Source: Clostridia bacterium | GTDB lineage: Bacteria; Bacillota; Clostridia; Lachnospirales; Lachnospiraceae | Reading direction: 5' to 3' | DNA length: 64,000 bases | Assembly (NCBI GenBank): GCA_910574255.1 | Contig: CAJTAK010000006.1 | Span: forward strand, 172,293-236,292 | In this document: piece after piece, positions 27,434 to 34,579 of the stretch | How the letters are laid out: every line of letters starts with the position of its first letter | Position numbering within the stretch: position 1 is the stretch's first letter | Translations under genes and position numbers: made by a program | Notes under the pieces: generated by a model | The model's database searches: none | Told to the model about the DNA's origin: nothing | Seen by the model: the letters and a program-made list of their open reading frames with translations, nothing else

Positions 27434-27470
27434 AGAGGCATTGGGTTTAAAAGACCTGATGCCTCTATTT
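27434..27470 (+). terminator. Terminator of glgC-glgD
   Basis: AGAGGCAT at 27434-27441 pairs with ATGCCTCT at 27459-27466, followed by ATTTGTT; the inner bases GGGTTT/AAGACC extend the stem. Confidence 0.75.
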
Positions 27471-27561
27471 GTTACAAATGCATATGCGTGCATGAGGAAA
27501 GAGTTGTTACAACACATGAATTTGAATGAAAGCAAATAGAAATTGTAAGAAATTCAATGGA

Positions 27562-27600
27562 TTCATGAAAAATGAAAGAATTTCATGAAAAATGAAAGAA
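27562..27600. repeat. Two tandem 20-bp repeats before the accessory operon
   Basis: TTCATGAAAAATGAAAGAA occurs at 27562-27580 and 27582-27600. The second copy ends 14 bases before the -35 box at 27615, so the pair could be an operator. Confidence 0.7.
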
Positions 27601-27614
27601 ATCAATAATCCTGC

Positions 27615-27643
27615 TTGACGTCTTTAATGAAATAAGATAGAAT
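27615..27643 (+). promoter_or_regulatory. Promoter of the DGQHR operon
   Basis: TTGACG (27615-27620), 17-base spacer, TAGAAT (27638-27643), 40 bases before the first gene. Confidence 0.7.
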
Positions 27644-27683
27644 AGATTTAAAGAAACAAAAAGATGAAAAAAGAGGTGAAGAA

Positions 27684-28169
27684 ATGGAATCAACAAGCAG
27701 AATTTTGCAAAAAAAGATTATGAGTGTGATGGGCGACGGCAAAGAGAGAAATATCTCAGATATGAAAGAGGGCCTGGAAGCAATAGAAGGTTTTAAATAT
27801 GGAAAGGACTATCGGGAAGGACATCTGGCGGGGTGCCTGCGTGTTCTCATAACCAACAGAGAGCTGGAAAAAACAGGCCGGGGGGTATACAGGCTAAACA
27901 GGGCGGCACAGGAACTTTCCCTGGAAAACATTCTGGATATGGATATTGAACTGGAGTCAAATGAGCAAAGAGAAACATGTCTGGAACAGATGAAGCAGGA
28001 GACACTTACGGCTATAGAACGGCAATACCACAGTCTGGTAAAACGCATGGATGCGGTGTCATTGTCATCGTTATCCCCGATGGATTTTGAAAATGTAAAG
28101 CAGTTATCGGAACTAAAGGAGAATTTAAAAAAACTTTTAGTTAAATATGGCAGAATTTTGCCGCAATAA
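27684..28169 (+). CDS. Unknown 161-residue protein, possible winged helix
   Basis: I do not recognise the family. Residues 1-75 (LQKKIMSVMGDGKERNISDM..., HLAGCLRVLITNRELEKTGRGVYRLN) read like a small winged-helix domain: helices followed by a TGRGVYRLN wing typical of restriction- or toxin-associated HTH proteins. The rest is a charged helical region with possible coiled coil. The start has GAGGTG 6 bases upstream. It is the first gene after a good promoter preceded by tandem repeats, and the next gene follows after 60 bases. A regulator of the downstream membrane protein and DGQHR protein would fit; this is inference. Confidence 0.7.
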   Translation: MESTSRILQKKIMSVMGDGKERNISDMKEGLEAIEGFKYGKDYREGHLAGCLRVLITNRELEKTGRGVYRLNRAAQELSLENILDMDIELESNEQRETCLEQMKQETLTAIERQYHSLVKRMDAVSLSSLSPMDFENVKQLSELKENLKKLLVKYGRILPQ

Positions 28170-28229
28170 TTTTGCAAATGGAATACAGGCATCTTTTTAG
28201 CGTGAATAATCAGGTGTGAGGATAAAAAA

Positions 28230-28802
28230 ATGAAAGATACCAAGCAGGGAAAATGGGACCGGATGCGGGCTCCGTTATATGTGCTCAAAGAGGAAAAATT
28301 ATATTATATCTGGTTTGTCTTTGTAGTGTTTTTTGGACTACTCAATATATGGGCAGGACTTCTTCTGATGCGAATAAATGAAATTTCTGCATCTTTACAG
28401 GAGGGAATTATTTATACTTATTCAGTATCTATCTGCGCTCCGCTTCTGGCAGAGGATTTTGTAAAGCAGATTGTGAACAAGCGGAAAGGAAAGAATCCGG
28501 ATTTTGTATCTTATCATGTGACGACATCGGCTGTAAATATTATCTGGATTTTAATTTTAGTATTTCTCTGGCTGGGTGAACTGCGGGGAGAGATTTGGCT
28601 GCAAATAGGGTGTGGAGTAGTGTCTTCCTTTTTTGCTTTTTATATGTACTGTGTGGGGCAGATGGAACAGCATAAAGTTGTTCTGAAAGATTATGATGAT
28701 ACGGAATATCTGGATGCAGAACGGCAACAGATGGATATGACAAAAGAAGGCGCCCGCATAGTGGATAAGATTGAAGATAATGAGGGGGAGATTGAACTAT
28801 GA
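28230..28802 (+). CDS. Unknown membrane protein with four helices
   Basis: 190 residues. Four hydrophobic segments: about 28-52 (YIWFVFVVFFGLLNIWAGLL), 64-82, 105-125 (NIIWILILVFLWLGEL) and 128-150. There is an N-terminal charged stretch and an acidic C-terminal tail (DDTEYLDAERQQMDMTKE...), with no signal peptide. It overlaps the DGQHR gene by 4 bases, so they are coupled. Small four-helix membrane proteins are common as pore-forming effectors in anti-phage systems, and that idea is worth testing here. Nothing in the sequence proves it. The family is not recognised. Confidence 0.75.
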   Translation: MKDTKQGKWDRMRAPLYVLKEEKLYYIWFVFVVFFGLLNIWAGLLLMRINEISASLQEGIIYTYSVSICAPLLAEDFVKQIVNKRKGKNPDFVSYHVTTSAVNIIWILILVFLWLGELRGEIWLQIGCGVVSSFFAFYMYCVGQMEQHKVVLKDYDDTEYLDAERQQMDMTKEGARIVDKIEDNEGEIEL

Positions 28803-29863
28803 GATGTACGCTTCCGATATTGGAGATTACTCAGCCGGTAGGGACGTTTTATGTAGGAAAAATGAATTCTAGGAGGCTAATCAAAATTGCAAAAACAGTA
28901 CGCAGGGACGAAGATGGAGAAGGAATACAGAGAGCGCTTTCTGAGGAACGCTCTAAGGCGATTGCAAAATATTGTCAGGATCCGGATGCGGCTTTCCCAA
29001 CACCTATTATTTTAGCGGTAAAAGAAGAAGACGTTATTTCTGTGAAGGGTATGGAGAATATTCCAGGGCTCTATGAACTGGTTTTTGATGACAAAAAACA
29101 TTTTGCGGAAATTTTAGATGGACAGCATCGTGTGGAAGGAATTAAACTGGCAGGTGGTTTTGAAACGGATTTGATGATTGTGGTTATGTTTGATTTGACG
29201 GAAGAGGAAAAAGCGTATATTTTTTCCACAATCAACAGCAACCAGACTAAGGTAGACAAATCCTTAATCTATGATTTGTTTGAACTCAGCGCAGAAAGGA
29301 GTCCTTATAAGACCTGCCATGAGATTGCACGGATTATGAATTCTGATCGGCAGTCCCCGTTCTATGGAAGATTAAAAATGCTGGGGAAGAAAGGGCAGAG
29401 TAATATGGTGCTGTCCCAGGGAACTTTTGTCAGTTATCTATGCAGATTAATCAGTAATCGTCCTCAAGAAGATATGATCCGGATCAAACGGGGAGAAGAA
29501 CTTGAGGAGAATTCCAGATATGTACTCCGCCAGTATTTTATTAAAGAGCGGGATGATGTGATTTTGAAAATCATGATGAATTATTTTGGAGCTGTGGCGG
29601 CAGTATTTCCGGAGGAATGGGAACAGAGCGATCGGTACATATTAGCAAAAACTACAGGTTATGGAGCACTGATTAAAGTATTTCCGGCATTGTTTGCGGA
29701 GGGGGTAAAAGAGCGCAAATTGTCGAGAGCTTTTTTTGAGGAAAAATGGCATGGCATCCGCAGATTTTTGAAGGAGAATGGAATCCAGCTGAGATCCAGT
29801 GAAATCCCGTCCGGTGAACAGGGGCAGAGTTATCTGGCGGAATGGTTTCGGAAAGGGTTATAA
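28799..29863 (+). CDS. DGQHR-domain protein (DndB-like)
   Basis: 354 residues. The hallmark ILDGQHRVEGI appears at about residue 105. Downstream are FSTINSNQTKVDKS, characteristic of DGQHR/DndB-related proteins, and a helical C-terminal half. Upstream RALSEERSKAIAKYCQ fits the ParB-like fold of the group. DndB regulates phosphorothioate DNA modification, and other DGQHR proteins occur in defence islands, but their chemistry is poorly understood. No dnd modification genes are near. Here the gene is translationally coupled to a four-helix membrane protein and follows a possible regulator, so the three probably act together. Confidence 0.88.
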   Translation: MRCTLPILEITQPVGTFYVGKMNSRRLIKIAKTVRRDEDGEGIQRALSEERSKAIAKYCQDPDAAFPTPIILAVKEEDVISVKGMENIPGLYELVFDDKKHFAEILDGQHRVEGIKLAGGFETDLMIVVMFDLTEEEKAYIFSTINSNQTKVDKSLIYDLFELSAERSPYKTCHEIARIMNSDRQSPFYGRLKMLGKKGQSNMVLSQGTFVSYLCRLISNRPQEDMIRIKRGEELEENSRYVLRQYFIKERDDVILKIMMNYFGAVAAVFPEEWEQSDRYILAKTTGYGALIKVFPALFAEGVKERKLSRAFFEEKWHGIRRFLKENGIQLRSSEIPSGEQGQSYLAEWFRKGL

Positions 29864-29923
29864 AAATAGAACCAGGCGATGAAAAAATCTGTACGGAAAT
29901 AGAAACGAAAGTGACGTATTATA

Positions 29924-30523
29924 ATGCTGTATGACAAGGATATTAGGGAGCCGCTGTTTGATTATCTGGAAGCGAAATATGGTAAGGTTCGTATCATAGA
30001 GGAAAAGCAGATGGGCAGCTCCCGGGCGGATATTGTGATGATTCTGCCGGATGAAATCGCCGGGATTGAGATAAAGAGCGATGCGGATACCTATGCGAGA
30101 CTGAAACGGCAGGTTAAGGACTATGACAGGTTCTTTGATCGGAATTATGTGGTGGTAGGGTCTACCCATGCCATGCATATAGAGGAGCATGTACCGGAGT
30201 ATTGGGGGATTATTTCGGTGGAGTGGCTGGATGAACGGGTGGATTTTTATATGATTCGGGAAGCAGTTCGGAATCCGAAGGTGGAAATGAAGTGGAAGAT
30301 CCGGATTCTCTGGCGGCCGGAGCTGGCACATATTCAGGAGATTTGCGGGATGGCCAAGTATGCGGGGAAGAGTAAGGAGTTTGTGAGGGAAAAACTTGTG
30401 GAACGGGTGCCGGGGGAGATTTTGAATCGGTTGATGAGTGAGGAGTTGTTTGAGAGGGATTATACGGAGATTGAGGGGAGGATTCGGGAGTTCCGAGGGA
30501 GGGGAAGACGGAGGAAGAGGTAG
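29924..30523 (+). CDS. sce7726-type protein, PD-(D/E)XK nuclease-like
   Basis: 199 residues. The nuclease-like core is ADIVMILPDEIAGIEIKSDADTYARL (D at about 31, E-I-K at about 44-46), followed by QVKDYDRFFDRNYVVVG, the pattern of sce7726-family proteins. The C-terminal third is helical and strongly basic (RGRGRRRKR end), suitable for nucleic-acid binding. It lies 60 bases after the DGQHR gene and ends just before a perfect 23-bp terminator-like hairpin, so it closes the operon that starts at 27684. No cellular role is established for the family as far as I know. The ribosome site is weak. Confidence 0.82.
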   Translation: MLYDKDIREPLFDYLEAKYGKVRIIEEKQMGSSRADIVMILPDEIAGIEIKSDADTYARLKRQVKDYDRFFDRNYVVVGSTHAMHIEEHVPEYWGIISVEWLDERVDFYMIREAVRNPKVEMKWKIRILWRPELAHIQEICGMAKYAGKSKEFVREKLVERVPGEILNRLMSEELFERDYTEIEGRIREFRGRGRRRKR

Positions 30524-30536
30524 AACAAGAATGGTA

Positions 30537-30591
30537 TTTTATTCATCATATAGGCTATAAATTAAAAATATAGCCTATATGATGAATAAAA
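30537..30591. terminator. Perfect 23-bp inverted repeat, bidirectional terminator-like
   Basis: The 23 bases at 30537-30559 are repeated exactly in reverse complement at 30569-30591 with a 9-base A-rich loop. TTTTAT and ATAAAA ends supply a T-tract in both directions. It closes the operon at 27684-30523. Confidence 0.8.
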
Positions 30592-30629
30592 TTGGATATT
30601 TTTTGGGAAAGCATACTTATTAAAGAAAG

Positions 30630-30758
30630 CACAGGCAGATCCCTTTTGCGATTAGTAAAAATGTACCAAATGCCGTTGTTCTGGCTGCTATGGAGGCGGC
30701 TGAAAATGAAAACTTGAATATGCACAATGAATGTAGTACAATTGAAATACAAATTTAA
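30630..30758 (+). pseudogene. 3' remnant of a RelB/DinJ-type antitoxin gene
   Basis: Forty-two in-frame codons without a start. The translation begins HRQIPFAISKNVPNAVVL and continues AAMEAAENENLNMHNE, the C-terminal half of RelB/DinJ antitoxins. The promoter of the intact relB-like gene downstream lies inside it, so this is a relic of an older antitoxin next to a living one. Confidence 0.6.
30714..30742 (+). promoter_or_regulatory. Promoter of the orphan relB-like gene
   Basis: TTGAAT (30714-30719), 17-base spacer, TACAAT (30737-30742), 29 bases before the start codon. Confidence 0.6.
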
Positions 30759-30771
30759 AGAGGTGAAATGC

Positions 30772-31002
30772 ATGGCAAAAGAGGCAACTTTGCAGGTTCG
30801 AATGGATGCTGATTTAAAAGAGCAGGTAGAAACATTGTATAAAAAATTAGGAACATCTTTTGCGGAGGCCGTACGAATATTTGCAAAACAAAGTGTTCAG
30901 GAAAATGCGATGCCGTTTAGAATTCATATTCCGGAACAAAATAGTTCCCAAAGAATCGGTTTAGCAAAAGGAGAGATTGTTGTACCGGATGATATTGACT
31001 AA
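30772..31002 (+). CDS. RelB/DinJ-family antitoxin, no toxin gene beside it
   Basis: The start is the ATG at 30772, with AAGAGGTG before it; 76 residues. Residues 4-45 form the ribbon-helix-helix (ATLQVRMDADLKEQVETLYKKLGTSFAEAVRIFAKQS) with the family's VRIFAKQ ending. The following QENAMPFRIHIPEQNS fits the toxin-wrapping strand. A RelE or YafQ toxin would be expected just downstream, but the next gene is a methyltransferase. Antitoxins without toxins can arise by toxin loss and may act as anti-addiction factors or regulators. Together with the relic at 30630 it marks toxin-antitoxin turnover at this site. Confidence 0.85.
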   Translation: MAKEATLQVRMDADLKEQVETLYKKLGTSFAEAVRIFAKQSVQENAMPFRIHIPEQNSSQRIGLAKGEIVVPDDID

Positions 31003-31056
31003 TTTTATTTGATGAAAATATTATGGGATGTCTTAAAGAATGAGAATTTATATAGT

Positions 31057-31644
31057 ATGAAAAGAACAATCATATATTACAATCAAAATGCACAAAAATT
31101 TAATCAAAATACAATAAATGTAGATTTCAAATCTACACAGGAACGTTTTTTAAAAAAATTGTCCAGTTCGTCCGAAATCTTAGATTTCGGCTGTGGTTCG
31201 GGCCGGGATACAAAATATTTCCTATCCAAAGGCCATAAAGTAACAGCCATAGACGGTTCAGAAGAATTATGCAGGCTTGCAAGTGAATATACCGGAATTC
31301 CAGTGAGACATATGCTGTTTCAGCAGTTGGATGAAAAAGATGCTTATGATGCAATCTGGGCCTGTTCTTCAATTCTTCATCTGCCATATGATGAATTAAA
31401 GTCGGTTCTTGGTAAAATGGAGCATGCTTTAAAACAAGATGGGATCTTGTATACCTCTTTCAAATACGGAACCTTTGAGGGAGAACGCAATGGCAGATAT
31501 TTTATAGATATGACTGAAGAAAAATTCGAATATCTTCTGAAAGAAGTTAAAGTATTTAAAATAGAGGAACAGTGGGTTAGTTCCGATGTCAGGCCGGATC
31601 GGGGAGATGAAAAGTGGTTGAATTTAATCTTGCGGAAGAATTGA
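31057..31644 (+). CDS. Class I SAM-dependent methyltransferase
   Basis: The start is taken as the ATG at 31057 (MKRTIIYYNQNAQKF), since related proteins open with a Y-Y-N-x-N-A motif; an ATG at 31012 would add 15 residues. 195 residues. Motif I is ILDFGCGSGRDTKYF, the acidic loop is AIDGSEEL, and motif IV is YDAIWACSSILHLPYDEL, all of the methyltransf_25/11 type acting on small molecules or tRNA rather than DNA. No N-P-P-Y motif is present. The next gene overlaps by 31 bases, so the pair is coupled. Substrate unknown. Confidence 0.85.
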   Translation: MKRTIIYYNQNAQKFNQNTINVDFKSTQERFLKKLSSSSEILDFGCGSGRDTKYFLSKGHKVTAIDGSEELCRLASEYTGIPVRHMLFQQLDEKDAYDAIWACSSILHLPYDELKSVLGKMEHALKQDGILYTSFKYGTFEGERNGRYFIDMTEEKFEYLLKEVKVFKIEEQWVSSDVRPDRGDEKWLNLILRKN

Positions 31645-34082
31645 ATATAGAGCTTACCGATGTAATGACTGGTGACAGAAACAGAGAACGCTATCTGTAT
31701 TACCAGTTGAAAATGAGCATGAAACAGGCAAAGCAGATTGATATTATCGTATCATTTTTAATGGAATCCGGTGTGAGAATGATTTTAAACGATTTAAAAT
31801 CAGCACTGGATCGGGGAATACAAGTACGTCTTTTGACGGGAAATTATCTTGGCATTACACAACCGTCTGCGCTGTACTTACTGAAAAGGGAACTGGATAA
31901 CCGGATTGATCTGCGTTTTTATAGTGAAAAAAATCGTTCCTTTCATGCAAAAGCCTATATTTTCCATCACGAAACAAGAAAAGAGATCTACATAGGCTCA
32001 TCCAATATTTCCAGAAGTGCGCTGACATCCGGAATAGAATGGAATTACCGTTTTAACAACCATACGGATGCTCCTAACTTTCAGAAGTTTTATGATACCT
32101 TTGAAGATTTATTCTATAACCATTCCATTATAATCGATGATGAAGAATTAAAACGCTATTCAAAAAACTGGAAAAGACCCGCCATAGCAAAGGACTTGGA
32201 GAAATATGATGATTCTGCCGAGCAAAAAGCAGAAGAAACAAAAGCGCTATTTCAGCCCAGAGGTGCACAGATAGAAGCACTGTATGCCTTAAAAGACAGT
32301 CGAAAAGAGGGAGCCGTAAAAGGATTGGTACACGCGGCAACAGGAGTGGGAAAGACCTATCTTGCGGCATTTGATTCGGCATCTTATGAGCATGTGCTTT
32401 TTGTTGCTCATCGAGAAGAAATTTTAAAGCAAGCTGCAGAGTCTTTTCGAAATGTGAGAAATTCTGATGACTATGGTTTTTTTAACAGAAAGCAAAAGGA
32501 TACGGATAAGGCTGTAATTTTTGCTTCTGTTTCTACGCTGGGAAGAGCAAATTATCTATGTGAAAAGTATTTCGTCTCCGACTATTTTGACTATATTGTA
32601 ATTGATGAATTTCATCATGCAGTTACGGATTACTATCAACGAATTATTAATTATTTTAAGCCAAAGTTTCTATTGGGTCTGACAGCAACGCCGGAACGTA
32701 TGGATGGTCGGAATATATTTGAGATTTGCGACTATAATGTACCTTATGAGATTACATTAAAAGATGCCATTAACAAGGGAATGCTGGTTCCGTTTCACTA
32801 TTATGGAATTTATGATAAAACAGACTATTCTGGTTTGCGTCTTAAAAAGGGACATTATGAGGAGCAGGATCTAAACCGAATTTACATAGAAAATGAAGAG
32901 CGTAGTGAGTTGATTTATCGCCATTATATGAAATATCGTTCAAAAAGGACCTTGGGCTTTTGTTGCTCAAGATTGCACGCAGAAGAAATGGCAAAGGATT
33001 TTTCCCAAAGGGGAATCCCATCTGTGGCAGTATATAGCAATGGAACCGGAGAATTTTCTCAGGATCGGCAGACAGCAATCCGAAAACTGAAAAGCGGAGA
33101 AGTTAAGGTTATTTTTTCAGTGGACATGTTTAATGAGGGTGTGGATATTACATCTGTTGACATGGTAATGTTTTTGCGTCCAACGGAGTCACCGATTGTA
33201 TTTCTTCAGCAGTTGGGCCGAGGTTTACGGCGATGCAGAGGAAAAGAATATTTGAATGTTCTGGATTTTATCGGAAATTATGAAAAGGCAGGGAAAGCGC
33301 CGTACTTGCTAAGTGGTAAAACATATAGTGATGCAATGGAAGCCCATTTGCTTTTACAGGAATTTGAATTTCCGGATGACTGTATGGTAGACTTTGACCT
33401 TCGGCTGATTGATCTGTTTCAGGAAATGGCAAAACGGGATCAGACAATACGAGAACGGATACAGGAAGAGTATTTTCGGGTGAAAGAGCTTTTAGAGGGA
33501 AAAGTGCCAAGCCGCATGGAACTGTTTACTTATATGGATGATAATGTATATCAGCTTTGTATGGGACATGCCAGTGAGAACCCTTTCCGTAACTATTTGG
33601 AATATTTGGCTGGAATGGGGGATTTGTCAGCAGGAGAGCAGACACTATTTGGCGGAATTGGCAGAGAGTTTCTCAATGTTTTAGAGACTACCAATATGCA
33701 GAAGTCTTACAAGATGCCTATTTTGGAAGCTTTTTATAATGATGGGGATATAAAATTAGCAGTAACGGAAGAAGATGTTCTGTATTATTGGAAACGATTC
33801 TTTTCTACGGGAACTAATTGGAAAGATCTTGATACGGATATTACATATGAGAGCTATAAGCAGATAACAGATCAACAACATTTGAGTAAAGCAAAGAAGA
33901 TGCCGATTCATTTTTTGAAAAAATCAGGGAAAGAGTTTTTTGTAGAGAAAGAGGGATATGCTTTGGCCTTGCGTATGGAATTGAAAGATGCTGTAAAGGA
34001 AGAAGTGTTTCGGAAGCATATGAAAGATATTATTGAATATCGGACTATGGAGTATTATCGTAGGAGGTATACAAAGGATTAA
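31614..34082 (+). CDS. PLD-domain DEAD/DEAH-box helicase
   Basis: The start is GTG at 31614 with GGGGAG upstream; 822 residues. Residues 1-190 are a phospholipase-D-like nuclease domain with H-x-K at 111-113 (FHAKAYIF) and GSSNISRSAL. A superfamily II helicase follows: Walker A ATGVGKT (K247), D-E-F-H (331-334), TATPERMDG and motif VI QQLGRGLRR. The last 250 residues are a family-specific domain seen in PLD-helicase proteins, sometimes labelled DUF3427. It probably unwinds and cleaves or remodels DNA or RNA. Such proteins are frequent in accessory regions, and a defence or repair role is plausible but unproven. It is coupled to the methyltransferase upstream. Confidence 0.9.
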   Translation: MVEFNLAEELNIELTDVMTGDRNRERYLYYQLKMSMKQAKQIDIIVSFLMESGVRMILNDLKSALDRGIQVRLLTGNYLGITQPSALYLLKRELDNRIDLRFYSEKNRSFHAKAYIFHHETRKEIYIGSSNISRSALTSGIEWNYRFNNHTDAPNFQKFYDTFEDLFYNHSIIIDDEELKRYSKNWKRPAIAKDLEKYDDSAEQKAEETKALFQPRGAQIEALYALKDSRKEGAVKGLVHAATGVGKTYLAAFDSASYEHVLFVAHREEILKQAAESFRNVRNSDDYGFFNRKQKDTDKAVIFASVSTLGRANYLCEKYFVSDYFDYIVIDEFHHAVTDYYQRIINYFKPKFLLGLTATPERMDGRNIFEICDYNVPYEITLKDAINKGMLVPFHYYGIYDKTDYSGLRLKKGHYEEQDLNRIYIENEERSELIYRHYMKYRSKRTLGFCCSRLHAEEMAKDFSQRGIPSVAVYSNGTGEFSQDRQTAIRKLKSGEVKVIFSVDMFNEGVDITSVDMVMFLRPTESPIVFLQQLGRGLRRCRGKEYLNVLDFIGNYEKAGKAPYLLSGKTYSDAMEAHLLLQEFEFPDDCMVDFDLRLIDLFQEMAKRDQTIRERIQEEYFRVKELLEGKVPSRMELFTYMDDNVYQLCMGHASENPFRNYLEYLAGMGDLSAGEQTLFGGIGREFLNVLETTNMQKSYKMPILEAFYNDGDIKLAVTEEDVLYYWKRFFSTGTNWKDLDTDITYESYKQITDQQHLSKAKKMPIHFLKKSGKEFFVEKEGYALALRMELKDAVKEEVFRKHMKDIIEYRTMEYYRRRYTKD

Positions 34083-34184
34083 AAACAGTAGAAATTTTTT
34101 GTTTTTATACTTCAGAATGGAGAAAGAATAAAATTATTTTTTCGTGCTCCCTCTGAAATATTTCATATCTCAGGAATAGACCAT

Positions 34185-34517
34185 ATGTATAATGGTATTC
34201 CGATGGATGAGAGTAGCTATACTATCATTCTTTCCAAAGCATTTTCTGAATTTGAGAATTTAAATGATATAAAACAACTGCCAGATTTGGAGTTAACAGA
34301 ATATAAGCAGTGTATTAAAAGAGAGCACAGAAATAATTGGAGAAGAAAGCTTCGAGAAGTAATTGAGGAACAAAAATCAATTCTTCTACAGCGGGTTGAA
34401 CTGCTTGACCCATATTGTGCAGGAAAAATCGTGGCAGAAACCATTAGAGAATATGATAAAAATCTATCTGCAAATGCTATTTTAAAAGCAATAGACACAT
34501 TTGCCGATAAAAATTAA
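34185..34517 (+). CDS. Unknown 110-residue protein, probably 5'-truncated
   Basis: The frame from the ATG at 34185 encodes 110 charged, helical residues (QCIKREHRNNWRRKLREVIEEQ). The same frame is open for a further 31 codons upstream, back to a stop at 34089-34091. That upstream translation looks genuinely coding (FILQNGERIKLFFRAPSEI, then FHISGIDHM), yet it contains no start codon. The pattern of a strand pair followed by an HISGI/HLxGL box recalls phage-derived PBECR-type nuclease-like domains; that is a guess from motif shape. Most likely the surviving 3' part of a longer gene. Confidence 0.5.
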   Translation: MYNGIPMDESSYTIILSKAFSEFENLNDIKQLPDLELTEYKQCIKREHRNNWRRKLREVIEEQKSILLQRVELLDPYCAGKIVAETIREYDKNLSANAILKAIDTFADKN

Positions 34518-34579
34518 TAATAGAAAATATATAGATACCAATAAGAAAAAACAGTCTTTTTCGAGAAAGGAAAGCCCAC

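Noticed and set aside
26387..27535. 382-codon open frame on the minus strand
   Set aside because: Antisense to glgD; the composition mirrors glgD codons and the product shows no family features.
28799..29863. Dnd phosphorothioation system
   Set aside because: Only a DGQHR-domain protein is present; dndA, C, D and E are absent.
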